A stretch of 64,000 nt of DNA from Vulcanococcus sp. Clear-D1 (GTDB taxonomy: Bacteria; Cyanobacteriota; Cyanobacteriia; PCC-6307; Cyanobiaceae): the NCBI RefSeq assembly GCF_014654725.1, contig NZ_JACVZV010000030.1:163923-227922 (forward strand), in the 5' to 3' direction. Under the pieces are notes generated by a model, which saw only the letters and a program-made list of their open reading frames with translations, was not told the DNA's origin and searched no databases. A program made the position numbers and the translations under genes. Position 1 is the first letter of the stretch. The number at the start of each line of letters is the position of its first letter. This document shows, piece by piece, positions 1-9,190 of this stretch.

Positions 1-406
1 TGCCATCGACCTGCAATCGCCACCCCTGACGCGCCGATGGGCAGGGGCTGAACTGCAGCTCGCTGCGGCCGCCGGGCAGCTGGGCGAGAGCCCGGCAGCG
101 CTTCCCAGTGGGATCGGGCCGTGGATCCTCCAGCAGCCTCGCGGTGAGCACAACCTGCTGATGCACACCATCCGCCAGGCGATGCACCGGATCAGAGGGA
201 GCCGGGTGGGGCTGGCCGAGCAGTCCTCGCGCGCAACACAGCGGCAGCACCAGCAACAAGAGCACCAGCAGGCGCGGCCGGCGCCTCAGCCCAAGCACCA
301 GCGCCAGGAGCAGCACCCCGAGCAAGCCAAGCTTGAGCGGCCCGCTCAGCGGCAACACCCCGATCGCCAGCGCCAGCAAGAGGACGCCCAGACCCACGGC
401 ACCCAT
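1..406 (-). CDS. comEC: ComEC/Rec2 DNA-uptake channel, N-terminal part (cut by window edge)
   Basis: Reading the minus strand from the ATG at 406 gives about 135 residues that run off the window start. The first 60 residues are strongly hydrophobic (several Leu/Val/Ala-rich membrane segments). They are followed by a soluble stretch with a ...RLLEDPRPDPTGKRCRALAQL... pattern typical of the N-terminal DUF4131 region of cyanobacterial ComEC. ComEC forms the inner-membrane channel for single-stranded DNA in natural transformation, which would fit the type IV pilin genes elsewhere in the window. No alternative in-frame start lies just upstream. The family call rests on the N-terminal pattern alone because the competence domain is outside the window. 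Confidence 0.7.
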   Translation of the reverse strand, partial: MGAVGLGVLLLALAIGVLPLSGPLKLGLLGVLLLALVLGLRRRPRLLVLLLLVLPLCCARGLLGQPHPAPSDPVHRLADGVHQQVVLTARLLEDPRPDPTGKRCRALAQLPGGRSELQFSPCPSARQGWRLQVDG

Positions 407-470
407 GGCCAGATCCGCAACAGCACTACAGGGAGTGTTCCCTTAAGGTTCCGCCGAGATCCCTGTGGTC

Positions 471-1139
471 ATGCGGCGACGGCAGCGTTTTCTGGCAGTG
501 GCCTGCACTCTGGCGGTGATCGCTGCAGGGCCCACGTGGGGCCAGTCGCGCACGATCACAGTGGTGGAAGGCGACACGCTCGAGGAGCTGGCCCTGCGCT
601 ACCGCGTGGATCTGCAGGCCCTGATCGAGCTCAACGGCATCCGCGACCCCACGTTGCTGCAGGTGGGCGAGGTGCTGAAACTGCCCGGACAGCCCACCCA
701 GAAGAGCAGCAACAACACCCCAACCGGCGCGATGGCCCCACCTCCACCGGAGGGGAGCAGCGCCGAGGCGTCAGCCGCGTTGCTGCTCAGCCCCGCCGAA
801 CGCCGCGATCGCGCCGAACTCGAGTGGCGGGAGCAATCGGGGCAAGCCCGCTGGAAATGGTTCAACAACACCGCCGTGGATTGGTCGGGCTGGAAGCTGC
901 ACCCCGGCGGGGTGCGCATCACCCTGGTGAAGCCCTCGATCAGCGACCTCGGCCTGAGGGGCTCAGCCGCTACAGCCGTTGCCGTGCAGTGCACGAGCTT
1001 GCGGCAGAACTGGCGGATCGACGGCACCTGGCAGGGCTGGGATACCCCCGTCCCGGGCAGCGTGGGCCAGCGGATCGTGCTCGATCTGTGCAGCAACACC
1101 CTCGATGGCCCCGCCGTGCCGGTGCCGCCGGCGCCTTAG
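471..1139 (+). CDS. Secreted LysM-domain protein
   Basis: A 222-residue protein with a basic start (MRRRQR), a hydrophobic signal segment to about residue 24, and one LysM domain (about residues 26-75, [18 protein letters not shown]...LQVGEVLKL). LysM domains bind peptidoglycan, so the protein probably acts in the periplasm or at the cell wall. A Pro/Ser-rich linker leads to a C-terminal domain of about 100 residues with two Cys that I do not recognise. A GTG at 465 is an alternative start. The gene diverges from comEC, and its TAG stop overlaps the glyQ stop by a few bases in convergent orientation. Confidence 0.75.
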   Translation: MRRRQRFLAVACTLAVIAAGPTWGQSRTITVVEGDTLEELALRYRVDLQALIELNGIRDPTLLQVGEVLKLPGQPTQKSSNNTPTGAMAPPPPEGSSAEASAALLLSPAERRDRAELEWREQSGQARWKWFNNTAVDWSGWKLHPGGVRITLVKPSISDLGLRGSAATAVAVQCTSLRQNWRIDGTWQGWDTPVPGSVGQRIVLDLCSNTLDGPAVPVPPAP

Positions 1140-2005
1140 CGCTCAAGCAAGGGGAAGCCCAGCGCTTCTCGCTCCGCCAACCAGGCTTCCGCCACCTGCC
1201 GCGCCAGGTTGCGGATGCGGCCAATGGTGGCGGTGCGCTCGGTCACCGAGATCACGCCGCGGGCCTCCAGCAGGTTGAAGGTGTGGCTGCACTTGAGCAC
1301 GAAATCCAGCGCGGGGGCGGGGAGCTGCTTGGCCACCAGATCAGCGGCTTCCGCCTCATAGATCGCGAACAGCTGCTTGAGGCGCTCGGGATTGGACGCC
1401 TCGAAGTTGTAGGTGCATTGGCCCTTCTCAAACGGCAGCCAGATATCGCCGTAGGAGCGCTTGCCATCCCAAGAGAGATCCCAGATGCTTTCCACGTCTT
1501 GGAGATACATCGCTAGGCGCTCGAGGCCGTAGGTGATTTCGATCGACACGGGCCGGCAGTCGATACCGCCGCACTGCTGGAAGTAGGTGAACTGGGTGAC
1601 TTCCATGCCATCGAGCCACACCTCCCAACCCACGCCCCAGGCGCCGAGGGTTGGTGATTCCCAGTTGTCTTCCACGAAGCGGATGTCGTGGTCGGCCGGC
1701 TTGATGCCCAAGGCCTCAAGGGACGCCAGGTAGGTCTCCTGAATGCCATCGGGGGACGGCTTGATCAGCACCTGGTACTGGAAATAGTGCTGCGCCCGGT
1801 TTGGGTTATCGCCGTAGCGGCCGTCGGTGGGGCGCCGGCAGGGCTCGGGGTAAGCCACCGCCCATGGCTCAGGGCCAATCGCCCGCAACACCGTGTGGGG
1901 GCTCATCGTGCCGGCGCCCTTCTCGGTGTCGTAGGGCTGCAGGATCAGGCAGCCCCGCTCAGCCCAGAAGCGGTTGAGGGTGCTGATGATGTCCTGAAAA
2001 TGCAC
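1136..2005 (-). CDS. glyQ: Glycine--tRNA ligase alpha subunit
   Basis: 289 residues from a GTG start ([14 protein letters not shown]), the usual length for the alpha subunit of the heterotetrameric bacterial glycyl-tRNA synthetase. Family hallmarks are clear: [16 protein letters not shown] near the N-terminus, [21 protein letters not shown], and [19 protein letters not shown]. It charges tRNA-Gly with glycine in the cytoplasm together with GlyS, which is not in this window. An upstream extension of the reading frame lacks family similarity, so the GTG at 2005 is preferred. It converges on the LysM gene with overlapping stop codons. Confidence 0.95.
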   Translation of the reverse strand: MHFQDIISTLNRFWAERGCLILQPYDTEKGAGTMSPHTVLRAIGPEPWAVAYPEPCRRPTDGRYGDNPNRAQHYFQYQVLIKPSPDGIQETYLASLEALGIKPADHDIRFVEDNWESPTLGAWGVGWEVWLDGMEVTQFTYFQQCGGIDCRPVSIEITYGLERLAMYLQDVESIWDLSWDGKRSYGDIWLPFEKGQCTYNFEASNPERLKQLFAIYEAEAADLVAKQLPAPALDFVLKCSHTFNLLEARGVISVTERTATIGRIRNLARQVAEAWLAEREALGFPLLER

Positions 2006-2138
2006 GATCTGCTCCTGATGAGGCCGGCGTGGGCACGCACGGCCACCGATTCTGCCCAGCGGCGGATCAGAGCAGGCACAACCACCTACTGACGCGCCCG
2101 CAGCGCAGATCCACGCTGAAAGCACTCGCCGCTCTCAG

Positions 2139-2300
2139 ATGGGACCCGATCTCGGACTCAGCATCTTTCTGCCTGCTCTGCTGATCAGCGCCATCACCGT
2201 GATGCTTTCGGCCAAAGAAGAGCGAGAACTCCACCAACAGCAGCGCGCTCAGGCCACCAACTGCAGAAGCCCCATCTGGCCGCCCGCCAACAAGCGATGA
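2139..2300 (+). CDS. Small single-span membrane protein (hypothetical)
   Basis: An ATG-initiated 53-codon frame, MGPDLGLSIFLPALLISA..., has one N-terminal hydrophobic segment (about residues 6-24) followed by a charged, Gln-rich tail (AKEERELHQQQRAQ). It lies in the gap upstream of glyQ on the opposite strand, and its last 50 bases overlap the 3' end of menG. The pattern of one helix plus a charged tail is common for small thylakoid or plasma-membrane proteins of picocyanobacteria. I recognise no family, and coding status is uncertain because of the overlap. Confidence 0.4.
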   Translation: MGPDLGLSIFLPALLISAITVMLSAKEERELHQQQRAQATNCRSPIWPPANKR

Positions 2301-2965
2301 CGGGCGCGGCTGAAGCCCGCTGCCACCGCCAGCTCCTCCTGCTGCGCCCCCGTTGGGAAACGCTCGAGGCTGCGCTCGAGATAGGCGTATTGATCTTCCA
2401 GCCCAGCCCGGCGGGCCAACGGCACCACCAGACGGCGCAGATACAAGCGCTGGAAGGCCGCTGTAGAGCCGTGGGGCTCGGCCGGTCGATTGAAATCGAG
2501 CACCGCAGCGCGGCCACCGGGCCGCAGCAAGCGGCGCAGCTCCAGGAGCCCGGCCGCCGGATCGGGAAGATTGCGCAACCCATATGCCACCACCGCGGCA
2601 TCAGCTGAGGCATCCGCCAGGCCCGTAGCCGCCGCATCCCCCTGGCGAAACTCCACCGGCAACCACGGTTGAGCGCGAGCCCGCTCCCGGGCACGCTCCA
2701 GCGGCGCCGCCGCTGCATCAATCCCCAGCACCAGGCCAGCCGGGCGCACCTTCTCGGCCAGCACCAGGGCCAGATCACCTGTGCCGCAGCAGAGATCGAG
2801 CACACACTGACCTGCTCGTGGCTCCAGCCAAGCAACGGCTTGCCGCTTCCAGATGCGGTGCAGGCCCAGGCTGAGCAGGTCGTTGAGGCGGTCGTAGGCC
2901 GGAGCGATGCGATCAAAGAGATCGCGAACCTGCTCAGGATCGCCGGGTTGGATCGAAGCTGGCAT
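2249..2965 (-). CDS. menG: Demethylphylloquinone methyltransferase (UbiE/MenG family)
   Basis: A 238-residue SAM-dependent methyltransferase. It has the UbiE/MenG N-terminal signature (VRDLFDRIAPAYDRLNDLLS), the SAM-binding loop VLDLCCGTGDLAL, and VVAYGLRNLPDPAAGL (the conserved GLRN motif). In cyanobacteria this enzyme performs the last methylation of phylloquinone, the photosystem I A1 electron carrier, at the membrane. The ATG at 2965 gives a normal-length protein; another ATG at 2986 is possible. The start region overlaps the end of the small membrane-protein gene upstream, so the two are probably translated from the same message as hisF. Confidence 0.88.
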   Translation of the reverse strand: MPASIQPGDPEQVRDLFDRIAPAYDRLNDLLSLGLHRIWKRQAVAWLEPRAGQCVLDLCCGTGDLALVLAEKVRPAGLVLGIDAAAAPLERARERARAQPWLPVEFRQGDAAATGLADASADAAVVAYGLRNLPDPAAGLLELRRLLRPGGRAAVLDFNRPAEPHGSTAAFQRLYLRRLVVPLARRAGLEDQYAYLERSLERFPTGAQQEELAVAAGFSRARHRLLAGGQMGLLQLVA

Positions 2966-3230
2966 CCCAGGGCAGGGAGATCGCATCGAGACTGACACCT
3001 CCCGCCTGGAGCTGGGCCTCAACGCGATCCGCGCTGGTGAAGCTCATCACCATCACTGCCGCCAAACCCACCGCAGCGGAACAGACCATGCACCCCGCCA
3101 GCATCAGGGAAAACTCTTTGCGATCGGCGGCCGCCTGCATCAGCTGCAATGCCCAGGCCACCATGGCCACAACAGCCAGCACCAGCACCACGGCCAGCGT
3201 TGTGGAGTGGGTCTGAACCAGGGCGTGCAC
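2934..3230 (-). CDS. Small two-helix membrane protein (hypothetical)
   Basis: 98 residues with two hydrophobic segments (about 10-30, TLAVVLVLAVVAMVAWAL; and 42-63, LAGCMVCSAAVGLAAVMVM) joined by a short charged loop, and a soluble C-terminus. It sits 50 bases after hisF and overlaps the menG start region by about 30 bases in the same direction, which suggests one operon. I do not recognise a named family. The tight spacing and absence of any better frame support it as a real gene. Confidence 0.6.
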   Translation of the reverse strand: MHALVQTHSTTLAVVLVLAVVAMVAWALQLMQAAADRKEFSLMLAGCMVCSAAVGLAAVMVMSFTSADRVEAQLQAGGVSLDAISLPWDASFDPTRRS

Positions 3231-3280
3231 GAACGCGCCATCAATCGAATCTGAGACAAATGTAACGGCGCGTAACAGGC

Positions 3281-4054
3281 CTACGCGAGCGGGCGGATGT
3301 TGAAACCCCGACCGAGGAGATCCCGCTTGATCTCCTCCACAGTGAGCACGCCGTCGTGCAACAAGGAGGCGAGCAGGGCCGCGGAGGCATGGCCGCCCTG
3401 GGGGCCGGCATCAAGGGCTTGGGCGATGTGATCGATGCAGCCGGCACCGCCGCTGGCAATCACGGGCACGTCCACCGCGTCAGCCACCGCGCGGGTGAGG
3501 TTGAGCTCATAGCCGGCCTGGGTGCCATCACCATCCATCGAGGTGAGCAGGATCTCGCCCGCCCCCAGAGCCACCACCTGCCGGGCCCACTCCACCGCAT
3601 CGAGGCCGGTGTTCTCGCGGCCACCCTTCACATACACATCCCAACCACCCTCGCGGCGGCGGGCATCGATGGCCACCACGATGCACTGACAACCAAACCG
3701 CTCCGCCCCCCTGGCCACGAGCTCGGGATCGCGCACCGCCGAGGAGTTGAGGCTCACCTTGTCGGCTCCGGCGCGAAGCAACTCCGTGATCCCCTCCACC
3801 GTGCTGATCCCACCGCCCACGGTGAAGGGAATGGTCACCGCTTCAGCGGTGCGGCGCACCAACTCCACCAGCGTGGCGCGGCCCTGGTGGGACGCGGCGA
3901 TGTCGAGAAACACCAGTTCATCGGCACCGGAGGCGCTGTAGCGGCACGCCAGCTCCACGGGATCGCCGGCATCGCGCAGCCCCACGAAATTCACACCCTT
4001 CACCACCCGGCCCTCAGCCACGTCGAGGCAGGGAATGATCCGTTTGGCAACCAT
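3281..4054 (-). CDS. hisF: Imidazole glycerol phosphate synthase, cyclase subunit HisF
   Basis: 257 residues, a standard-length (beta-alpha)8 barrel. The catalytic Asp is in [15 protein letters not shown] near the N-terminus and the second in VVAIDARR. The phosphate-binding glycine motifs TVGGGIST and VIASGGAG are present. With HisH it converts PRFAR and ammonia to IGP and AICAR in histidine synthesis. It appears to be the first gene of a minus-strand run with the small membrane protein and menG, and is divergent from petP. Confidence 0.96.
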   Translation of the reverse strand: MVAKRIIPCLDVAEGRVVKGVNFVGLRDAGDPVELACRYSASGADELVFLDIAASHQGRATLVELVRRTAEAVTIPFTVGGGISTVEGITELLRAGADKVSLNSSAVRDPELVARGAERFGCQCIVVAIDARRREGGWDVYVKGGRENTGLDAVEWARQVVALGAGEILLTSMDGDGTQAGYELNLTRAVADAVDVPVIASGGAGCIDHIAQALDAGPQGGHASAALLASLLHDGVLTVEEIKRDLLGRGFNIRPLA

Positions 4055-4132
4055 GGCGGCAGGGGAAGGGCTGACGGCCAGATGGCCGCAGGACAGGGGC
4101 TAACCTGGCGCCACTTTTGCGTCGCGCCGGAC

Positions 4133-4345
4133 ATGTCCCAGGCTGCCATCACCATCGGCTCGAAGGTGCGGGTCACCCGGGTGCGCGACCGCATCCCCGC
4201 TGATCTCGTGGCCGCCCTTCAGGCCGATGCCACCGGCACCGTGAAGGACTTCAAGGTGACCGACGGCAAGGGCATCGGTGTGGTGGTGGAGCTGGCCAAT
4301 GGCACCACCACCTGGTTCTTCGACGACGAGATCACCGCTGCCTGA
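4133..4345 (+). CDS. petP: PetP-type cytochrome b6f-associated small protein (DUF2862)
   Basis: A 70-residue soluble protein, SH3-like in composition, starting MSQAAITIGSKVRVTRVRDR and containing GTVKDFKVTDGKGIGVVVE and TTWFFDDEI. These resemble the cyanobacterial PetP/Ssr2998 family, a peripheral subunit of the cytochrome b6f complex affecting electron flow. The ATG at 4133 gives the expected family length; the long upstream open frame is antisense to hisF. chlG begins 13 bases downstream, so the two are probably cotranscribed. The family assignment is from remembered pattern. Confidence 0.75.
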   Translation: MSQAAITIGSKVRVTRVRDRIPADLVAALQADATGTVKDFKVTDGKGIGVVVELANGTTTWFFDDEITAA

Positions 4346-4358
4346 TCCGTCAGCCCCT

Positions 4359-5366
4359 GTGAGCGAAACCACGAGCGACTCCAACCCCAACTCCCCCAAC
4401 CCCACCGCCAGCAGCGGTGCGGGTGCACGCCAGCTGCTAGGCATGAAAGGTGCCAGCGGCACCTCCAACATCTGGAAGATCCGGCTGCAGCTGATGAAGC
4501 CGGTCACCTGGATCCCCTTGATCTGGGGTGTGCTCTGCGGTGCCGCCGCATCGGGCAACTTCCACTGGACTTTCAGCGAAGTGGGCGCCTCGATCGCTTG
4601 CATGTTGATGAGCGGCCCTCTGTTGGCCGGCTACACGCAAACGATCAACGACTACTACGACCGCGACATCGACGCGATCAACGAGCCCTACCGGCCGATC
4701 CCCTCCGGCGCGATTCCGCTCTGGCAGGTGAAAGCGCAGATCTGGGTGTTGCTGCTCGCCGGGTTGGGGGTCGCCTATGGGCTCGACCTCTGGGCCGGCC
4801 ACAGCACGCCGGTGCTGTTCCTGCTGGCCTTGGGTGGATCGTTCGTGAGTTTCATCTACTCAGCTCCCCCGCTCAAGCTCAAGCAGAACGGCTGGCTGGG
4901 CAATTACGCCCTCGGCGCCAGCTACATCGCTCTGCCTTGGTGGGCTGGTCAGGCCCTGTTTGGCCACCTCACCTGGACCACAGCTCTGCTGACCCTTGCC
5001 TATTCCCTTGCTGGTCTAGGGATTGCGGTGGTGAACGACTTCAAGAGCGTCGAAGGTGATCGTGCGCTGGGCCTTCAATCACTACCCGTGGCCTTCGGCA
5101 TTGAGAAGGCCAGCTGGATCAGCGCCGGCATGATCGATGTGTTTCAGCTGGCGATGGTGGCCGTGCTGATTGCCATCGGGCAGCATTTCGCTGCGGTGCT
5201 GCTGGTGTTGCTGATCATTCCCCAGATGACCTTCCAGGACATCTGGCTGCTGCGCGATCCCGTGGCATTTGATGTGAAGTACCAGGCCAGCGCACAGCCG
5301 TTCCTGGTACTGGGGATGTTGGTGACCGCTCTGGCCATTGGCCACAGCGACCTGGTGGTGATGTGA
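4359..5366 (+). CDS. chlG: Chlorophyll a synthase ChlG
   Basis: A 335-residue UbiA-family prenyltransferase with about eight hydrophobic segments. It attaches geranylgeranyl or phytyl diphosphate to chlorophyllide in the thylakoid or plasma membrane. The first Asp-rich motif is TINDYYDRDIDAINEPYRPI and the second is VVNDFKSVEGDRALGLQSLP, both diagnostic for ChlG rather than other UbiA proteins. The GTG at 4359 follows the petP stop by 13 bases and gives the usual Ser/Asn-rich, poorly conserved N-terminus. Its TGA overlaps the GTG start of the next gene (ATGTGA). This gene is the strongest single marker of a phototroph. Confidence 0.95.
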   Translation: MSETTSDSNPNSPNPTASSGAGARQLLGMKGASGTSNIWKIRLQLMKPVTWIPLIWGVLCGAAASGNFHWTFSEVGASIACMLMSGPLLAGYTQTINDYYDRDIDAINEPYRPIPSGAIPLWQVKAQIWVLLLAGLGVAYGLDLWAGHSTPVLFLLALGGSFVSFIYSAPPLKLKQNGWLGNYALGASYIALPWWAGQALFGHLTWTTALLTLAYSLAGLGIAVVNDFKSVEGDRALGLQSLPVAFGIEKASWISAGMIDVFQLAMVAVLIAIGQHFAAVLLVLLIIPQMTFQDIWLLRDPVAFDVKYQASAQPFLVLGMLVTALAIGHSDLVVM

Positions 5367-7426
5367 CGGCCAGGCGCCGCCGCCCTCTTTTGCGGGCCGG
5401 CCTCATTGGGGCCAGCGCCGGAGTGGCCGTTGCCGTAGGCCAGAACCTGCTGGTGCAGGGCGTGGATGCGCTCCTGCCCAACGTGCAACGGGTGAGCAGC
5501 TACAACCGCCCCGGCACGGTCACCGTGCTCTCAGCCGATGGACAGGTGATCCAGAAGCTGGGCCCAGCCACTCGCGAGAAGCTCATCAGCGGCCAAATGC
5601 CGCTGCTGGTGCAGCGTGCCTTCATCGCCGCGGAAGATCGCCGCTTCTATGAGCACGACGGCATCGATCCCGTTGGCATCAGCCGAGCGCTGCTGCGCAA
5701 TGTGCGGCGCGGCGCGGTGGAGGAGGGCGCCAGCACAATCACCCAACAGCTGGCGCGCACGGTCTTCCTGAGCCAGGACCGCACGATCATCCGCAAGCTC
5801 AAGGAAGCGCTGCTGGCCGGGAAGCTGGAGCGCCAGCTCAGCAAGCAACAAATCCTTGAGCAATATCTGAACTTTGTGTATCTGGGCTCAAGCGCCTATG
5901 GCGTTTCAGATGCTGCTTGGATTTATTTCTCCAAAACGCCCGCCGAGCTCACCCTGCCTGAGGCGGCGCTGATCGCAGGGCTGCCGCCAGCCCCCTCGGT
6001 GTATTCACCCCTGGTGAATCCCGATCTAGCTCTGGAACGACGAGCCACGGTGCTCCGGCGCATGCGCGAAGCCGGCTTCATTGATGATCTGCAGCTGCAG
6101 AGCGCCAATGCCGCACCACTGCTGCTCAAACCAGCAGAGCCGAAATACTGGACCAGCCGGGCGCCTTATTTCACCAGCTGGGTGGCCCAAGAGCTCCCCA
6201 AGGTGCTCAGCCCTGAAGATCTGGAGGTGGGTGGTCTCACCATCCGCAGCAGCCTGAACCTGGCGTGGCAGGAGCGGGCCCAAGCCACGATCAACAAACA
6301 CGCCCCTGGCGCCATGGAAGGCGCCGTGGTGTCGATGGAACCGGGTACCGGCCTGGTGCGCACGATGGTGGGCGGCAAGGATTTCGAGACGAGCCAGTTC
6401 AATCGCGCCGCCCAGGCCCTGCGCTCACCGGGCTCCACCTTCAAGTTGTTCGTATATCTCACGGCCCTCAAGGAAGGGATGAAGCCCGAAGACAAAGTGA
6501 ACGACAAACCCCAGTGCTTCGGCGGCTACTGCCCGCGCAACTTTGGGAACAAATACCGAGGTGTGGTGCCGCTGTGGGTGGCACTGCAGCAATCGCTGAA
6601 CACCGTGTCGGTGAGCCTGCTCAAACAGCTGGGCTTCGACAAAGTGATCGCCACAGCTAAGAGCCTGGGCATCACCCGCGAGCTGGGCCGGTTCTACCCG
6701 CTGGCCGTGGGCGCCACCGAGCAGACCGTGCTCGACATGACCGCTGCCTACGCCGCGATCTTCAACCGCGGCGTGTATGTGACGCCCACGCCGTTCGAAG
6801 AAATCCTCGGCCCGAACGGGGAGTTGCTCTGGAGCCGCCGCGTGGATGGCGATCGGGGCCGCCGCGCCGTGCCCAGCGACATTGCCGACGCCATGCTCTG
6901 GATGCTGCAGCAGGTGGTGAAGGGCGGCACCGGCTACGGCGCCGTGCCGCCGGATCGCCCCGCCGCCGGCAAAACCGGCACCTCCGAGGGGGGCCGTGAT
7001 CTCTGGTTCATCGGCGGCGTGCCCCAACTGGTGACCGGCCTGTGGCTCGGCTACGACAACAACAAAGAAACCAAGAGCACCAGCGCCGTGGCCGTGGTGG
7101 CCTGGGCCGACTACATGGGCCCGATCCTCAAGGATCTGCCGGTGCGCCAGTTCCCGCCGAAGCCCCAGCTGGCCGGCAAATTTGACCCGCTCAAAGTCCT
7201 CAAGCCCAAGCCCGAAGCCACGGCCCCAGCTACCACTCCCGCCGAACCGCTGGCCCCAGGCCCCAACCCCGAGGGCCCTGCCGAACCGGTGATTCCCGAG
7301 GGCACTCCGTCAGGGCCCGGCCCTGCAGCACCGGCCGCGGCCCCCGCTCCCGTGGCAGCTCCGCCAGCTCCACCACCGCCGCTGGCACCACCCGCACCGC
7401 CTTCGGCGCCACCGCCACTGCCCTGA
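5363..7426 (+). CDS. Class A penicillin-binding protein (transglycosylase/transpeptidase)
   Basis: 687 residues. A short cytoplasmic head and one membrane anchor (about 8-27) are followed by the GT51 glycosyltransferase domain (FIAAEDRRFYEHDGI with the catalytic Glu, EGASTITQQLARTVF, LEQYLNFVYLG). The transpeptidase domain has S358 in SPGSTFK (SxxK), QQSLN (SxN) and KTGTS (KTG). It polymerises and crosslinks peptidoglycan. From about residue 605 the protein is a long Pro/Ala-rich tail ending in runs of PPAPPPP, probably periplasmic and disordered. The GTG start overlaps the chlG stop by 4 bases. The family covers PBP1a/1b/1c-like enzymes; I cannot choose between symbols. Confidence 0.9.
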   Translation: MTARRRRPLLRAGLIGASAGVAVAVGQNLLVQGVDALLPNVQRVSSYNRPGTVTVLSADGQVIQKLGPATREKLISGQMPLLVQRAFIAAEDRRFYEHDGIDPVGISRALLRNVRRGAVEEGASTITQQLARTVFLSQDRTIIRKLKEALLAGKLERQLSKQQILEQYLNFVYLGSSAYGVSDAAWIYFSKTPAELTLPEAALIAGLPPAPSVYSPLVNPDLALERRATVLRRMREAGFIDDLQLQSANAAPLLLKPAEPKYWTSRAPYFTSWVAQELPKVLSPEDLEVGGLTIRSSLNLAWQERAQATINKHAPGAMEGAVVSMEPGTGLVRTMVGGKDFETSQFNRAAQALRSPGSTFKLFVYLTALKEGMKPEDKVNDKPQCFGGYCPRNFGNKYRGVVPLWVALQQSLNTVSVSLLKQLGFDKVIATAKSLGITRELGRFYPLAVGATEQTVLDMTAAYAAIFNRGVYVTPTPFEEILGPNGELLWSRRVDGDRGRRAVPSDIADAMLWMLQQVVKGGTGYGAVPPDRPAAGKTGTSEGGRDLWFIGGVPQLVTGLWLGYDNNKETKSTSAVAVVAWADYMGPILKDLPVRQFPPKPQLAGKFDPLKVLKPKPEATAPATTPAEPLAPGPNPEGPAEPVIPEGTPSGPGPAAPAAAPAPVAAPPAPPPPLAPPAPPSAPPPLP

Positions 7427-7434
7427 GGCTGCGG

Positions 7435-8799
7435 TTAACCGTGCCGCTGCAGCAGCGCGGCATAGAACCCATCCCCTGCCCCGAGCACGTCTCCGGGCCA
7501 GAGCTGCCAGCTCTGCTGCAGCTCTAACTCCGGGTGCTCTGCCAAAACTGCATCGATCAGCTGCGCGTTTTCACGGGGGTGCACGGTGCAGGTGGCGTAC
7601 ACCAGGTGCCCTTGAGGCTTGAGTAGCGGCAGCAACCCATCGATGAGCTGGCGTTGCAGCACGACCAGCTCATCGATGGCAGCTGGATCAATCCGCCAAC
7701 GGGCATCGGCATGGCGAGCCAGGGTGCCCAGCCCCGAACAGGGAGCATCCACCAGGATGCGATCAAAGCTGGCCAGCAGCTCGGGCTGCTGCTGCGCCAG
7801 GGTCGTGGCATCGCCGTGCTGCACCACGATGCTGCGCAGGCCAAGCCGTTCTGCATTGCGGCTCACCCGCCGCAGCCGGGCCTCACCACGATCAAGAGCC
7901 AGCACCAGGCCTTGATCACCCATCAACTCGGCCAGATGGGTGCTCTTGCCACCGGGGGCCGCGCAGGCATCGAGGATGCGCTCGCCCGGCTGCGGATTGA
8001 GCAGGGGAGCAATGCGCTGAGCGGCGCGATCCTGCACACACCACTGCCCCTCGGTAAAGCCAGGCAAGCGGCTCAGATCACCACTGCGGCCCTTCAGCGT
8101 GAGCCCGGCGGGTCGTCCCTCGATTGGGATGGCCTCCACCCCCGCGCCAGCCAGGGCCGCCTGCACAGCGGCGGGGCTGCTTCGCAAGCTGTTCACCCGC
8201 AGATCCAAGCTTGGAGGGCTGTTGGAGGCACGGCCAAAGGCCTCAACGCGGTCGGGCGGCAACCACTGCAGCAGCTCGCGTGTGAGCCAATCCGGCAGGG
8301 AGTGGCGCACCCCCAACGAAACCGCCAGATCGGCTGATTGGGCTGGCGAGAGCGGCAGAGAATCGCCGGCTTCGCGGCGACGCAGACAGGCACGCAGCAG
8401 GCCATTGGCCACCGGTGCCAACCGCGCAAGCCCACCCCGCTTGGCCAGCTCCACAGTGGTGCTCACCGCCGCGGAGGGCGGCACGCGATCGCTGGCCAGC
8501 AGTTGATACAGGCCGATGTGCAGCAGCCAGCGGAGCTTGGGGGGCTGGCGCTCTGCGGGCACCTTGCCCAACTGATCCAGCCAGGCATCCAGCAGGCGCC
8601 GCTGCCGAATCGCGCCATAGGCCAACTCCGTGGCCAAGCCTCGATCGGCTGGCGAGAGCGATGTGCGCCCCAGTTCACGCTCCAGCGCACCATCGGCATA
8701 GGCCCCAGCCGCCACCGCTTGCAGCACCTGCCAGGCCAACCGCCGCGGCGCCAGGCCCTTGGGTTCAGCGGCCGTTGCAGCGGTGGGGGTCGAGCTCAA
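7435..8799 (-). CDS. rsmB: 16S rRNA (cytosine-967-C5)-methyltransferase RsmB
   Basis: 454 residues from a TTG start that overlaps the upstream stop as TTGA. The N-terminal NusB-like helical domain (RRLAWQVLQAV...ELAYGAIRQRRLLDAWL) is followed by a Rossmann methyltransferase domain. That domain contains DACAAPGGKSTHLAELM (SAM binding), VDAPCSGLGT with the catalytic Cys, and YATCTVHPREN with the second Cys typical of RNA m5C enzymes. It converges with the PBP gene 8 bases away. The overlap with the ATL gene suggests translational coupling. Confidence 0.93.
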   Translation of the reverse strand: MSSTPTAATAAEPKGLAPRRLAWQVLQAVAAGAYADGALERELGRTSLSPADRGLATELAYGAIRQRRLLDAWLDQLGKVPAERQPPKLRWLLHIGLYQLLASDRVPPSAAVSTTVELAKRGGLARLAPVANGLLRACLRRREAGDSLPLSPAQSADLAVSLGVRHSLPDWLTRELLQWLPPDRVEAFGRASNSPPSLDLRVNSLRSSPAAVQAALAGAGVEAIPIEGRPAGLTLKGRSGDLSRLPGFTEGQWCVQDRAAQRIAPLLNPQPGERILDACAAPGGKSTHLAELMGDQGLVLALDRGEARLRRVSRNAERLGLRSIVVQHGDATTLAQQQPELLASFDRILVDAPCSGLGTLARHADARWRIDPAAIDELVVLQRQLIDGLLPLLKPQGHLVYATCTVHPRENAQLIDAVLAEHPELELQQSWQLWPGDVLGAGDGFYAALLQRHG

Positions 8800-9152
8800 C
8801 AGGGCAGCGCATCAGACGTTGCTCCACAACTAGCGCCCGGCGGGAGCCAGCGATAACGACTGAGCGGCAGCCGCCCCTGCTCATCCACCGGGATGCCCTC
8901 AGCAAGCAAGAGCTCGCGTTGCATCCAGTCGGATCCTTCGCGGCTGAGGCTCATGCTGATCCGCCCCTGGGCATTCACCACCCGGTGCCAGGGCACCTCG
9001 GAGGGCAGCACCAGACGCCGGAGGGCCCAGCCCACCTGACGCGCACAGCCATAGGCAGCGATCAACTCCGCGATCTGGCCATAGGTGGCGAGCTGACCCG
9101 GCGGGATCTGGGCCACCACCTGCTGCACGCGCTCGTCGAACGTTGGCTCCAC
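8796..9152 (-). CDS. Alkyltransferase-like protein (MGMT/ATL family, Trp replacing the active Cys)
   Basis: 118 residues matching the C-terminal DNA-binding domain of O6-alkylguanine-DNA alkyltransferases: QIPPGQLATYGQIAELIAAY (helix-turn-helix region), ARQVGWALRR and VPWHRVVNAQGRIS. The usual active-site motif PCHRV reads PWHRV, so the Cys that accepts the alkyl group is Trp. That is the signature of ATL proteins, which bind O6-alkylguanine lesions and flag them for nucleotide excision repair instead of repairing them directly. Its stop overlaps the rsmB start (TTGA). It diverges from trmH across a 38-base gap. Confidence 0.85.
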   Translation of the reverse strand: MEPTFDERVQQVVAQIPPGQLATYGQIAELIAAYGCARQVGWALRRLVLPSEVPWHRVVNAQGRISMSLSREGSDWMQRELLLAEGIPVDEQGRLPLSRYRWLPPGASCGATSDALPC

Positions 9153-9190
9153 AGGACAACGCTATCGGGGCTGGCCGGCGATCCAGGACG

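Noticed and set aside
161..1516. A 451-codon open frame on the plus strand
   Set aside because: It crosses the comEC end, the LysM gene in another frame and antisense glyQ; composition is Arg/His/Gln-rich as expected for a shadow frame in high-GC DNA.
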